This document shows, piece after piece, positions 8,354 through 17,374 of a stretch of 64,000 nucleotides of DNA (within the stretch, counting starts at the first letter, position 1; each line of letters starts with the position of its first letter). Source of the DNA: Thermomonas paludicola (lineage in GTDB: Bacteria; Pseudomonadota; Gammaproteobacteria; Xanthomonadales; Xanthomonadaceae); contig NZ_CP093311.1 of assembly GCF_024498955.1 (NCBI RefSeq), positions 2,294,001-2,358,000 on the forward strand, in the 5' to 3' direction. The notes beneath the pieces were generated by a model. The model had not been told where the DNA came from and did no database searches. It was given only the letters and a program-made list of their open reading frames with translations. Position numbers and translations under genes: made by a program.

Positions 8354-10642
8354 GTGGCTTCATCCACAAACTCAGCCTCTCCAGCTGCGGCCACCTTGGC
8401 CAACACAACCCTGCCCCGCCGTGCGCGCCAGGCCCTTGAACGGGTGCTGGTGGATGTCCGCGCGGAAATGGGCCAGCAATTGCCGCAGCTCCTCCAGGAG
8501 TCCGAACTGGCGCTGGCGCGCGCGGCGCCCAGCAGCGACTCCAAACTGGAGTCGGCGCGATTGACGTCCATTCGCAATCTGGGCCGGGGCGTGCAGGCGT
8601 TCTCTCGCCGCTATCTGGCATCGATTGAAACCTCGCTGGCCAACCTGCAGGCGACGCGGTCCGCGCAAGGCAAGCCGACCGACCACCCGGTGCTGGAACT
8701 GCAACTACTCGAAGATGAGGTCGTCAGCGACGAAACCACGCTGGTGAACATGGCCAGCCGGATGGAATCGCGCAACAGCCTGGCGCTGCAGCTTCTGGGT
8801 CAACGCTTTGGCGTGCTGGCCGGCGCCCCGGCCTTCGATGGCGAGTCCCTGCCTCTGGGCCCGTATGCCTTGTGCAATGCGCTGGCCGATGCCGCCGACA
8901 AACTCGAGCTGTCGCGTTACGCGCGGTTGTTGCTGTTCCAGCAATTCGAAAAGGCGATGGCGGAGTTCTACCCGCCGATGCTGGACGCGCTCAATGCCCG
9001 CCTGGCGCAGGACGGCATCCTGCCGTATCTGAGCTTCGTTCCGGTGCGGGTGCGCCCGGGCTCGGCGGCGCCCGCTGCGGCAGCGGCGGCGGCAGCGGCA
9101 GCCGCTGCGGCTGAGGATCGTGGCCACGCCGGCGAACACGCTGGCGGGCACGGCGGCGACAGCGCGCCGCATCAGGATGCCGGCCATGCGGGATCTGCCG
9201 CGCAATCCCCGTCGTCCTCGGCAGCAGCGGAGGCCGCCAACCCCGGTTTTGCCGCGCTGCAGGACCTGTTGCACCGGCGACGCGCGCTGATCAACAAGCT
9301 GCGCCCCGGCGTGCAGGACGAGCGCGCGCGCGCGCAACTGCCCCACGGCGAAGTGCTGGGCGCGCTGCAGCACATGCGCAACACCGCCACCAAGGCCGAC
9401 TCGCCAGTCGATTTCCGGCAGATCCTGCTGGCCCAGGCGCGCCAGCTGCACGGCCACGGCGTGTCCCTGGCGGAAGCCGACAACGACAGCTTCGAATTGC
9501 TCAACCTGTTCATGAACCAGCTGCAGCGCGAGCTGCGCAAGTCCAGCCCCGGCGAAACGCTGGTGGATCGCTTGCGCCTGCCGCTGGTGCAGCTGGCGAT
9601 GCGCGACCAGAGCTTCTTCACCAACGCCGAACACCCCGGGCGCCAACTGCTGGACGCGGTGTCGCTGGCTGGCGCGCGCTGGCTGGCGGACGATGACCTT
9701 GATAGCCAATGGCTCGGCCTGCTGCAGCGCGCGGTTGCATCCGTGCAGCATGACAGCGATGCCGGGCTGGACACGTTCACCGACGCCAACCAAACCCTGC
9801 AGGCGGGCCTGCAGGCACTGGCGCGCAAGGCGGAAATGGCCGAGCGCCGGCAGGTGGACGCGGCGCGCGGCCGCGAGAAGCTGGAAGTCGCGCGGCGGCG
9901 CGCGCAAACCGAGATCGCGCGGCTGACCGAAGGCCGCAACCTGCCCGAATTCCAGACCGCCCTGCTGGAACAGGCCTGGGTGGATGTGCTGTCGTTGGCG
10001 CACCTGCGCAACGGCGAGCATTCCGATGCCTGGCTGCAGCTGCTGGACGTGACCACCCGCATCATCGACACCTGCACCGCGGAATCGGCGCCACCGCTGG
10101 GCCCCACCGAGCTCGAATGCATGCGCGCTGCGCTGGAGCAGGTGGGTTACCACAGCGAGAACGTGGAGGCGATCGTGCACCGGCTGGCTGCGGGCGGCGA
10201 CGCTGCCGACGAACCCGCCACCGACCCGGATCTGCTGCTGCAGCTGGGCACCCAGGTTCGGCTGGGGGAAGGCCATGCCCCCGCCAGCAAGGCCGACGCG
10301 CCGCTCCTGTCGACCGATGAACAGTCCGCGATGGAGCTGCTGCGCACCCTGCGCGAGCCGGCATGGGTTGAAATCGAAAATGACCAGGGACAGGCGCAGC
10401 GCTATCGGCTGGCCTGGGTCAGTGCCCACACCGGCCAGATCCTGGTGGTGAATCGGCGGGGCCAGCGAACCAGTCATGACGAGCTGGAAACGCTGGCACG
10501 CAAGCTGGCCGAGGGCCAGATGCGCCTGCTGGTGGGCGACACGCCGCCTGCCGAAGCGGCATGGGATGCGACGATCACCAGTCTGCTGAGAACCGCCGGC
10601 GAACCCGATGCACTGCCTGACGGAGGCAACCATGGGCATTGA
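8354..10642 (+). CDS. DUF1631 family protein
   Basis: 762 residues from a GTG start. I recognise the long DUF1631 family found in Xanthomonads and other gammaproteobacteria; no biochemical role is established. There is no signal peptide or membrane segment, so it is likely cytoplasmic. Most of it is predicted helical. A low-complexity linker at about residues 235-295 (9060-9240) begins with a run of Ala and continues His/Gly/Ser-rich, separating an N-terminal region from the main domain. The final ~60 residues, with EPAWVEIENDQGQ and LVVNRRGQR, resemble a small beta-barrel of PilZ-like type. The gene overlaps the next, stand-alone PilZ gene by 11 nt, which suggests a shared c-di-GMP-related role (inference). 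Confidence 0.8.
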   Translation: MASSTNSASPAAATLANTTLPRRARQALERVLVDVRAEMGQQLPQLLQESELALARAAPSSDSKLESARLTSIRNLGRGVQAFSRRYLASIETSLANLQATRSAQGKPTDHPVLELQLLEDEVVSDETTLVNMASRMESRNSLALQLLGQRFGVLAGAPAFDGESLPLGPYALCNALADAADKLELSRYARLLLFQQFEKAMAEFYPPMLDALNARLAQDGILPYLSFVPVRVRPGSAAPAAAAAAAAAAAAAEDRGHAGEHAGGHGGDSAPHQDAGHAGSAAQSPSSSAAAEAANPGFAALQDLLHRRRALINKLRPGVQDERARAQLPHGEVLGALQHMRNTATKADSPVDFRQILLAQARQLHGHGVSLAEADNDSFELLNLFMNQLQRELRKSSPGETLVDRLRLPLVQLAMRDQSFFTNAEHPGRQLLDAVSLAGARWLADDDLDSQWLGLLQRAVASVQHDSDAGLDTFTDANQTLQAGLQALARKAEMAERRQVDAARGREKLEVARRRAQTEIARLTEGRNLPEFQTALLEQAWVDVLSLAHLRNGEHSDAWLQLLDVTTRIIDTCTAESAPPLGPTELECMRAALEQVGYHSENVEAIVHRLAAGGDAADEPATDPDLLLQLGTQVRLGEGHAPASKADAPLLSTDEQSAMELLRTLREPAWVEIENDQGQAQRYRLAWVSAHTGQILVVNRRGQRTSHDELETLARKLAEGQMRLLVGDTPPAEAAWDATITSLLRTAGEPDALPDGGNHGH

Positions 10643-10979
10643 ATCCCGCCGCCAGCCACGCCGTGCGGTGCCCGGCATGGTGACGGTCTTCGACACCATC
10701 AGTGAAGAAACCGTGGGCCATCTGGGCAATCTTTCGGTGGGCGGCATGCTGCTGGTTGCCAGTCGCAGTCTGCCTGACGATGCGCTGTTCCAGTTCCGCT
10801 TCAACCTGCCCGACGACATCGGCGCCGCGCAGCCGCTGGAAGTCGGCGCGCATGTCCTGTGGCAAGCGCGAGCTGGCGCACCGGGGCAGTCGTGGATCGG
10901 CATGCGCTTCCTCGGCCTGTCGCCGGACGCGTTGCGCAGGCTGCGCAACTGGGCGGAGCTGGCGCCTGCGCACCCCTGA
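10632..10979 (+). CDS. PilZ domain protein
   Basis: 115 residues made up of a single PilZ domain. The c-di-GMP-binding arginines are present near the N-terminus (ESRRQPRRA, residues 4-12) and the second motif NLSVGG matches the (D/N)xSxxG consensus, so ligand binding is plausible. The ATG at 10632 has a strong ribosome-binding site (CGGAGG, 10621-10626) located inside the end of the upstream DUF1631 gene, with which it overlaps by 11 nt. Likely partner proteins in the window are the GGDEF-EAL protein at 14477 and the propeller GGDEF protein at 31569, but no physical link is shown. Confidence 0.9.
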   Translation: MGIESRRQPRRAVPGMVTVFDTISEETVGHLGNLSVGGMLLVASRSLPDDALFQFRFNLPDDIGAAQPLEVGAHVLWQARAGAPGQSWIGMRFLGLSPDALRRLRNWAELAPAHP

Positions 10980-11054
10980 TTCAGGCACAGGTGGCGCTGC
11001 GGCAAACGGACGGATGCGCGACAATCGCGGCGTCTCCCCTGTCGCGCTGTCGCC

Positions 11055-12377
11055 ATGTCCACGACCTCCCTCGCCGCTCTTTTTCCGCACCACCTCGGCC
11101 AATTGCAGTCGCACGCCGCCGAGGCGCTGCGCCGTGGCGGCTTCGATTGCCTGCTGATCGCCAGCGGCACGCTGCACTACCAGGCCTTCGACGACCGCGA
11201 CTATCCGTATGCGGTGAACCCGCAGTTCAAGGCCTGGTTGCCGCTCACCCAGGCTCCCGGCAGCTGGCTGATCGTCACTCCAGGCCAGCGCCCGACACTG
11301 CTGTTCCTGCAACCACACGACTACTGGCACGTGGTGCCGGCTGCACCCAGCGGCTACTGGGTCGAGCACTTCGACATCCACATCATCCGCACGCCGGACG
11401 ACGCGCTGCAGCACCTGCCTGGCGATCTCTCCCGCTGCGCAATCCTGGGCGAGGCGCAGAGTGCGATCGGCGACTGCATCCCCAACAACCCGCCGCCGGT
11501 ACTCGCCTACCTGGATTACCAACGCGCGTTCAAGACGCCCTATGAAGTCGAGATGATGCGGCAGGCCAACCGCATCGGCGCACGCGCACACCGCGCCGCC
11601 GAGCGCGCCTTTCGCGCGGGTTCCAGCGAGTTCGGCATCCATCTGGCGTATTGCCAGGCCGCCGGGCAGGATGCCAACGACCTGCCCTACGGCAACATCA
11701 TCGCGCTCAACGAACACGGCGCCGTGCTGCACTACACCCAGCGAGACCGCCTGCCGCCCGCGCCGGTGCGCAGTTTCTTGATCGACGCCGGCGCCAGCTT
11801 CGGCGGCTATGCCAGCGACATCACGCGCACGTATTCGGCCAACGACGACGACTTCGCGGCGATGATCCGCGCCGTGGATGCCGCGCAGCTGGCGCTGTGC
11901 GACATGGTGCGTGCCGGCACCGATTACGCCCGCATCCACATGCAGGCGCATTTGCTGCTGGCCGGCGTGCTGCGCGATTCCGGCGTGCTCAAGGTCGCAC
12001 CCGAGGACGCGCTGGCAAGTGGCGTGTCCAGCGCGTTCTTCCCGCACGGCATCGGCCACGGCATCGGCTTGCAGGTGCACGACGTCGCGGGCTTTGCCGC
12101 CTCCGATGCAGGCGGCCACATCGCAAAGCCGGACGGCCACCCCTTCCTGCGCCTGACCCGCACGCTGCAACCGGGCATGGTGGTGACCATCGAACCGGGC
12201 ATCTATTTCATCGACATGCTGCTGGACGAGCTGAAGGCCAAGGGCCTGGGCGATGCCGTGGACTGGTCGCGGGTGGAGGCCTTCAAGCCCTGTGGCGGCA
12301 TTCGCATCGAGGACGACGTGGTCTGCACCGACGGCGAGCCGATCAACCTCACGCGCGAAGCGTTCGCGGCGGTCTAG
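11055..12377 (+). CDS. pepQ: Xaa-Pro dipeptidase (prolidase) PepQ
   Basis: 440 residues, close to E. coli PepQ in length and across the whole chain (for example VNPQFKAW and HYTQRD). An M24 pita-bread metallopeptidase that cleaves Xaa-Pro dipeptides. The dinuclear metal ligands are all visible: Asp in LIDAGASF, Asp in ASDITRTY, His in FFPHGIGHGIGLQ, Glu in TIEPGIYF and Glu in GIRIEDD. It stands alone on the plus strand, convergent with the related aminopeptidase gene pepP; the 140-nt gap contains a long inverted repeat. Confidence 0.95.
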   Translation: MSTTSLAALFPHHLGQLQSHAAEALRRGGFDCLLIASGTLHYQAFDDRDYPYAVNPQFKAWLPLTQAPGSWLIVTPGQRPTLLFLQPHDYWHVVPAAPSGYWVEHFDIHIIRTPDDALQHLPGDLSRCAILGEAQSAIGDCIPNNPPPVLAYLDYQRAFKTPYEVEMMRQANRIGARAHRAAERAFRAGSSEFGIHLAYCQAAGQDANDLPYGNIIALNEHGAVLHYTQRDRLPPAPVRSFLIDAGASFGGYASDITRTYSANDDDFAAMIRAVDAAQLALCDMVRAGTDYARIHMQAHLLLAGVLRDSGVLKVAPEDALASGVSSAFFPHGIGHGIGLQVHDVAGFAASDAGGHIAKPDGHPFLRLTRTLQPGMVVTIEPGIYFIDMLLDELKAKGLGDAVDWSRVEAFKPCGGIRIEDDVVCTDGEPINLTREAFAAV

Positions 12378-12396
12378 CGGAATTGCTGCATCGCCT

Positions 12397-12506
12397 GGCC
12401 GGCATGGCGGGGAAGGTGATCGAGCGCGCCATGGAGGGCGCGCGGCCGCGAATCGTAGCCGGACGCGAAGCCTGAGCGGCGAGCGCGTTCCCCCGCCATG
12501 CCGGCC
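12397..12506. repeat. Long inverted repeat between pepQ and pepP
   Basis: Arm 12397-12414 (GGCCGGCATGGCGGGGAA) is the reverse complement of 12488-12506 except for one extra base. Between the arms lies a smaller palindrome (GCGCGCC, six bases, GGCGCGC). The gap between the convergent genes could fold into a branched structure that stops transcription from both sides, or it may be a mobile REP-type remnant. There is no T tract. Confidence 0.6.
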
Positions 12507-12517
12507 GGGCGGCGCGA

Positions 12518-13840
12518 TCACCCCGCCATCAGTGCTTCCACCTCGTCCGCGCTGCGTTCCAGCGCGCCAGTCAGCACGCGGTGGCCATCGCGGGTGATCA
12601 GCACATCGTCTTCGATGCGGATGCCGATGCCGCGCCATTTCGCCGGCACCGCGGGATCATCCGCGGGAATGTAGAGCCCGGGCTCGATGGTGAACACCAT
12701 GCCCGGCTCCAGCAGCCGGGAAGCGCCATCGATCCGGTATTCGCCAACGTCGTGCACGTCCAGCCCCAGCCAATGCCCGGTCTTGTGTCGGTAAAACCGC
12801 TTGTAATCGCCGTCCGCAAGCACGCGCTCCAGCGTCCCCTTGAGCAACCCGAGCGACAGCAGGCCCTCCGACAGCGTGCGCACCGCAGCATCGTGCCCCG
12901 CCTCGTAAGCCGTATTGGGCCTGGCTTGCGCCAGCGCCGCCGCCTGCGCGGCGCACACCAGGTCATGCAGCGCCCGCTGCGCCTTGCTGAACCGGCCATT
13001 GACCGGGAAGCTGCGGGTGATGTCGGCGGCATAGCCGCGGTATTCGGCGCCGGCGTCGATCAACACCAGGTCGCCTGCGCGGGACTTTGCGTTGTTGGCG
13101 CCGTAATGCAGCACGCAGGCATTGGCGCCCGCACCCACGATGCTGGCATAGGCGGGCTGCGCATCGTGCCTGCGAAACACGCGCTCGATTTCTGCCTGCA
13201 GCTCGTATTCGTGGATGCCCGCGCGGGCCGCGCGCATCGCGGCACGATGGGCCTCGATGCTGATGTCGGCGGCTTTTTGCAGCAGCTGGATTTCGTCCGC
13301 CGACTTGAACAGGCGCATTTCATCCAGCAAGTGCCCCAGCTCGAGGAACTCCTGCGGCGGCTGCGCACCCTGCCTTGCCTGCGCGCGCACGCGGTTGATC
13401 CAGCCGATCAGCTTGAGATCGAACTCGGCGTCGCGGCCAAGCGGGTAATGCACGCGACGGCGGTTTTCCAGCAGGCCGGGCAGGATGTCGTCGATGTCGG
13501 AAATCGGGTAGGCATCATCCACGCCCAGCGTGTCGATCACGCCTTCCGGCCCCAGCCTCGGCCCGTCCCAGCCTTCGCGCCCGGGATCGCGTTCGCGACA
13601 GAACAGGATGGTTTCGCCATGCTTGCGGCCCGGCACCAGCACCAGCACCGCGTCGGGCTCGGCAAAGCCGGTCAGATACCAGAAGTCGGAATCCTGCCGA
13701 TACGGGTAGTGGGTGTCGCGGCTGCGGATGCGCTCCGGCGCGGCTGGCAGAATCAGGATCGCGCCATCGCCCGCCGTCGCCATCAACTGCTGGCGGCGGC
13801 GAGCCAACACGGTGCGCCAATGGGTCGTCAACGGCCGCAT
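12518..13840 (-). CDS. pepP: Xaa-Pro aminopeptidase PepP
   Basis: 440 residues with the N-terminal aminopeptidase P domain (SRDTHYPYRQDSDFWYLTGF) and a C-terminal M24 catalytic domain. Metal ligands are seen in LIDAGAEY, ADITRSF, HWLGLDVHD, TIEPGLY and GIRIEDDV. It removes the N-terminal residue from peptides with Pro in second position. It starts 6 nt after the ygfB stop on the same strand; the ygfB-pepP pair is widespread in gammaproteobacteria. Confidence 0.96.
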   Translation of the reverse strand: MRPLTTHWRTVLARRRQQLMATAGDGAILILPAAPERIRSRDTHYPYRQDSDFWYLTGFAEPDAVLVLVPGRKHGETILFCRERDPGREGWDGPRLGPEGVIDTLGVDDAYPISDIDDILPGLLENRRRVHYPLGRDAEFDLKLIGWINRVRAQARQGAQPPQEFLELGHLLDEMRLFKSADEIQLLQKAADISIEAHRAAMRAARAGIHEYELQAEIERVFRRHDAQPAYASIVGAGANACVLHYGANNAKSRAGDLVLIDAGAEYRGYAADITRSFPVNGRFSKAQRALHDLVCAAQAAALAQARPNTAYEAGHDAAVRTLSEGLLSLGLLKGTLERVLADGDYKRFYRHKTGHWLGLDVHDVGEYRIDGASRLLEPGMVFTIEPGLYIPADDPAVPAKWRGIGIRIEDDVLITRDGHRVLTGALERSADEVEALMAG

Positions 13841-13846
13841 GGTCGA

Positions 13847-14389
13847 TCAGTGCAGGCTTTGGCGGTGCTGCGCTCCCAATACGCAGTCCGCATGCAACAG
13901 CAATACCGCCATGCGCAGGTATTCCTCGATCTCGGCCAGCGCATCCTCGTCGCTGGCGTCATCGGCCTCGTCTATTTGTGCCGCACCCAGATTGGCGAGG
14001 TCGCGCAGCGCTTCCTGCCCATCCTCGGTCAGGGATTTTCCGCCTACCGCCAAACCGAACCCGCCCAGGAAGGACCTGCACCACGCGAACAGCGCGTCAG
14101 CCCGCTTGATGGCGCGCTCGCCATCCGGCAACAACAGCTGGAAGCCGAACGACGGGTCGCCCAACTGCGACACGCTGGCCGCACGCAGGCGATCCAGCAC
14201 GTCTCCGGCAACCGGCGTTGGCAGCGCGGGGTCGGCCATGACCAGCGCCAGCCATCCCGCGGCATCGCCACCACCGGCGGCCAACCAGCCGCACAGCGCG
14301 CCGTGCAGCTCCGCAGGACTGCTGGCAAGGTGCAGGCGGTCGGCGGCCTGCTCCACCTCGGCCCAGTCCGGCAACTCGATTTCGCTCAC
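13847..14389 (-). CDS. ygfB: UPF0149 (YgfB-like) family protein
   Basis: 180 residues. Family features include the N-terminal SPAELHGALCGWLAAG and the C-terminal acidic stretch DEADDASDEDALAEIEEYLRMAV. Homologues sit upstream of pepP in E. coli and Pseudomonas; in P. aeruginosa YgfB was reported to affect ampDh3 expression, but the general role is not settled. No signal peptide or membrane segment is seen. It is divergent from the GGDEF-EAL gene across an 87-nt gap with a 7-bp hairpin (14433-14454). Confidence 0.88.
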   Translation of the reverse strand: MSEIELPDWAEVEQAADRLHLASSPAELHGALCGWLAAGGGDAAGWLALVMADPALPTPVAGDVLDRLRAASVSQLGDPSFGFQLLLPDGERAIKRADALFAWCRSFLGGFGLAVGGKSLTEDGQEALRDLANLGAAQIDEADDASDEDALAEIEEYLRMAVLLLHADCVLGAQHRQSLH

Positions 14390-14476
14390 GCGCTCAACCT
14401 CTGCGGGGGAGTGACGAGTGTAGCAACCACGGCTTGCCGCTTGTTGTCGGCAAGGGCACGCGCCTAAACTCGGCGG

Positions 14477-16786
14477 ATGGGCATGCGCGGCATTCCGGCA
14501 AAACGAGTCGTGTCATGCAGTGCGCTGCTGGCGCCGCTGCCTGCCATCGCGGCGGACGTGGATCTTCCGGCCGACCATTTGCTGGTGCTGCTGCTGGCAT
14601 CGCTGGTGCTGGCCCTGGCCGCGCTGGCAATTGCCGGCCATCGCCGCCGCGAACGCGAGCAACTGGAGCACCTGCGCAAGCTGCGCGAGCGCGAACAACG
14701 CCTGCGGCTGTCGTTATGGGCCTCGAACGAACTGTACTGGCAGTACGACCTGCGCACGCGGGAGCTGGAAAAAACCCGGGTGGCGCCCGACCAGGCCAAC
14801 GACCTGGCCGTGCACATCGCCCTGGACAAGAATCCGCAGATCCACCCGGAGGACCTGCCGCTGGTGTTGCAGCGGCTGCGCGAATACCTGCGCGGGCTGA
14901 CGCCCATCTTCATGTCCGAGCAGCGGATCCTGGGCGAGGACGCACACTGGCAATGGGTCCGGATCCGCGGCCGGGCAATCGAACGCGACGGGGCCGGGCG
15001 CGTGATTCGCCTCGCCGGCACGGCGCGCAACGTCGATACGCTTCACCAGTTGGAGAGCCAGCGCAAGATCGCCACCGAGGTGATGCGCAGCATGGCCGAG
15101 TCGGTGGCCGTGCTTGACGCCGATTTCCGCTTCGTGGCCGTCAATCCCGCGTTCAGCCGCATGACCGGTTACGCGGAGGCCGACGTCCTGGGCAAGGACT
15201 CCTCCCTGTTGAACGGCAGCCGGCACGACCCCGCGTTCTACGAGCAAGCACGCAACGCCATCAGCATCAACGACGGCTGGGCCGGCGAGATGTGGCAGCA
15301 GTGCAGGGACGGGCGCGAATTCCTCTGCGCCATGCAGTGCAACGCCATCCTCGAACCCGGCAGCAACCGCAGGCTGTACGTGCTGGTGGCCAACGACATC
15401 ACCGAACGCCGTCGGATCGAACAGGAACTGCGCTACCTGGCCAACTACGACACGTTGACCAACCTGCCCAACCGCACGCTGTTGGCCGAGCGCCTGGCAC
15501 ACGCCATCGTGCATGCCCGCAGGCACGGCTCCTGCCTGGCCCTGCTGTTCCTCGACCTCGACAATTTCAAGAACATCAATGACTCGCTGGGCCATGCCAC
15601 CGGCGACCGCGTCCTGCGCGCGGTGGCGCGCCGCCTGCAGGAGGTGCTGGGCGCAGGGCGAACGGTGGCGCGGGTCAGCGGCGACGAGTTCGTCGCCATC
15701 CTGGAGAATCTGGCCGACGCAGGCGAGGCGGAACGCGCCGCCCTGCGGATCATCGAGGCCTTCGACATCCCGCTGCGTCTCGATGAGCGCTACGAATTCA
15801 CCATTTCGCCCTCGATCGGCATCAGCCTGTTCCCCGAGCACGCACAGGTGCCAACCGACATGCTCAAGCACGCCGATACCGCCATGTATCAGGCCAAAAG
15901 CAGCGGCAAGCGCGGCTTCGTGCGTTACGCGCACAGCATGGACGACGACATCCGCCGCCGCGCCAATCTGATTGCCGCACTGCGCAAGGCGGTGGAGCGG
16001 GACGAACTGTCGCTGGTGTACCAGCCGCAGCTGGTCCTGCAGGAGCGCCGGGTTGGCGCGGCCGAAGCCTTGTTGCGCTGGAACAGCCCCGAGTTCGGCG
16101 TCGTCACGCCCAGCGAGTTCATCCCGCTGGCCGAGGAAAGCGGAATGATCCTGCCGATCGGCGAATGGGTGCTGCAGCAGGCATGCCGCACGCTGGCCGG
16201 CTGGCATCAGGCTGGCGCGGATCCTCGACTGAAGGTGTCGGTGAATGTCTCCGCGCTGCAACTGTTGCGCAGCGATCTGGTGGCCACGGTGTCCGCGGCG
16301 CTGGAACACAGCGGGCTGCCGGCCGCCGCGCTGGAACTGGAGCTGACCGAAAGCGTGCTGATGGCCAATGCCGAGGTCGTGCGCGAACGCCTGCTCGCCT
16401 TCCGCCGGCTGGGCATCGCGATCGCCGTGGACGACTTCGGCACCGGCTATTCCTCGCTTGCCTACCTGCACCGCCTGCCGATCAATACGCTGAAGATCGA
16501 CAAGGCGTTCATCGACGGTTTGGCCATGCCCGACGACCACGAGGACGCCACGATCACCACCACCGTCATCGCCATGGCCCGCACGCTTGGCCTGCAGGTC
16601 GTGGCCGAGGGCGTGGAAACCGCGGAGCAGCTCGCTTTCCTGGAACACAACGCGTGCAGCATCGTGCAGGGCTACTGGATCTCGCGGCCACTGGAGGCCG
16701 GCGCCTGCCTGCGTTTCATCCTCGCCGCGCAGGCGCGCCAGCACGCACCGCAGGTGCTTCTTGACCCCGGCACGGCGCCTGCCTAA
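14477..16786 (+). CDS. Membrane-anchored PAS-GGDEF-EAL cyclic-di-GMP enzyme
   Basis: 769 residues. An N-terminal signal-like segment and a hydrophobic helix (residues ~33-53) anchor it, followed by a basic coiled-coil-like stretch, two PAS-like sensor regions (about 80-200 and 210-315), a GGDEF domain and an EAL domain. The GGDEF signature is SGDEF at 401-405, first Gly to Ser, often still active, and the upstream RxxD inhibitory site is missing (RTVA instead). The EAL motif is intact (E530-A-L), as are DDFGTGYSSLAYL and KIDKAFI, so phosphodiesterase activity is likely. A TTGTTG / TAAACT promoter (14441-14470, 18-nt spacer) would start transcription almost on the ATG, suggesting a leaderless message; an alternative ATG is at 14483. 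Confidence 0.93.
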   Translation: MGMRGIPAKRVVSCSALLAPLPAIAADVDLPADHLLVLLLASLVLALAALAIAGHRRREREQLEHLRKLREREQRLRLSLWASNELYWQYDLRTRELEKTRVAPDQANDLAVHIALDKNPQIHPEDLPLVLQRLREYLRGLTPIFMSEQRILGEDAHWQWVRIRGRAIERDGAGRVIRLAGTARNVDTLHQLESQRKIATEVMRSMAESVAVLDADFRFVAVNPAFSRMTGYAEADVLGKDSSLLNGSRHDPAFYEQARNAISINDGWAGEMWQQCRDGREFLCAMQCNAILEPGSNRRLYVLVANDITERRRIEQELRYLANYDTLTNLPNRTLLAERLAHAIVHARRHGSCLALLFLDLDNFKNINDSLGHATGDRVLRAVARRLQEVLGAGRTVARVSGDEFVAILENLADAGEAERAALRIIEAFDIPLRLDERYEFTISPSIGISLFPEHAQVPTDMLKHADTAMYQAKSSGKRGFVRYAHSMDDDIRRRANLIAALRKAVERDELSLVYQPQLVLQERRVGAAEALLRWNSPEFGVVTPSEFIPLAEESGMILPIGEWVLQQACRTLAGWHQAGADPRLKVSVNVSALQLLRSDLVATVSAALEHSGLPAAALELELTESVLMANAEVVRERLLAFRRLGIAIAVDDFGTGYSSLAYLHRLPINTLKIDKAFIDGLAMPDDHEDATITTTVIAMARTLGLQVVAEGVETAEQLAFLEHNACSIVQGYWISRPLEAGACLRFILAAQARQHAPQVLLDPGTAPA

Positions 16787-16795
16787 GGTGGCCGG

Positions 16796-17017
16796 ATGGA
16801 CAAGGCCAACCTGCACGGGGAACTGCACAAGCTGCTGGCTCGCATCGACCTGCTGGCCGGTCGCATGCAGCGCCTGCAGGATGAGAACCGCAGCCTGCGC
16901 CAGCAGGTCGAGCAAATGACCGGCGAACGGGCACAACTGCTGAACAAGCAGGAGCAGGCGCGCAGCCGGGTGGAAGCGATGATCGGGCGGCTGAAGTCGC
17001 TGGAGCAGCACACATGA
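16796..17017 (+). CDS. Small coiled-coil protein, ZapB-like (TIGR02449 type)
   Basis: 73 residues, nearly all one amphipathic coiled coil with heptad spacing (LHKLLARIDLLAGRMQRLQ). It sits directly before zapA with an ATGA overlap, so the two are translationally coupled. In many gammaproteobacteria a small protein of this family occupies this slot; a role with ZapA at the division ring is inferred from the pairing and from similarity of architecture to ZapB, not from sequence identity. Confidence 0.75.
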   Translation: MDKANLHGELHKLLARIDLLAGRMQRLQDENRSLRQQVEQMTGERAQLLNKQEQARSRVEAMIGRLKSLEQHT

Positions 17018-17304
17018 GCGAACCGGTCACCGTCCGTATCCTCGACCGCGAATACACCATTGGCGTCGGCGACGAAGAGCGTGCCGGCCTGGCGGTGGCC
17101 GCGCGCTTGCTGGATGCGCGGATGCGCGAATTGCGCGGCGGCAACAAGCTGGTGCCACCCGACCGGCTGGCAGTGCTGACCGCGCTCAATTTCGCGCACG
17201 AGTTGCAGCAGGCGAAGGGCACTGCAGCAGCCACCGCCGACGACAGCGGCACGCTTGCCCTGCTGGCCGAAGCCAATCGCAAGCTGGATGCACTGCTGGC
17301 ATAA
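17014..17304 (+). CDS. zapA: Cell division protein ZapA
   Basis: 96 residues with the ZapA N-terminal domain (VTVRILDREYTIGVGDEE) and a C-terminal coiled coil ending in LLAEANRKLDALLA. ZapA crosslinks FtsZ filaments at midcell. The order zapA, 6S RNA, 5-FCL seen here is conserved from E. coli to Xanthomonads and supports the call. Confidence 0.93.
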   Translation: MSEPVTVRILDREYTIGVGDEERAGLAVAARLLDARMRELRGGNKLVPPDRLAVLTALNFAHELQQAKGTAAATADDSGTLALLAEANRKLDALLA

Positions 17305-17339
17305 AGCTGAATCACTCAGCCAGCACGCCCCGATTCCCC

Positions 17340-17367
17340 TTCACCACCGCACGCGGCAGGCTATACT
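17340..17367 (+). promoter_or_regulatory. 6S RNA promoter
   Basis: TTCACC (17340-17345) and TATACT (17362-17367) with a 16-nt spacer; the predicted start at about 17374-17375 coincides with the 5' strand of the 6S closing stem. Confidence 0.65.
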
Positions 17368-17374
17368 GCCGGCG

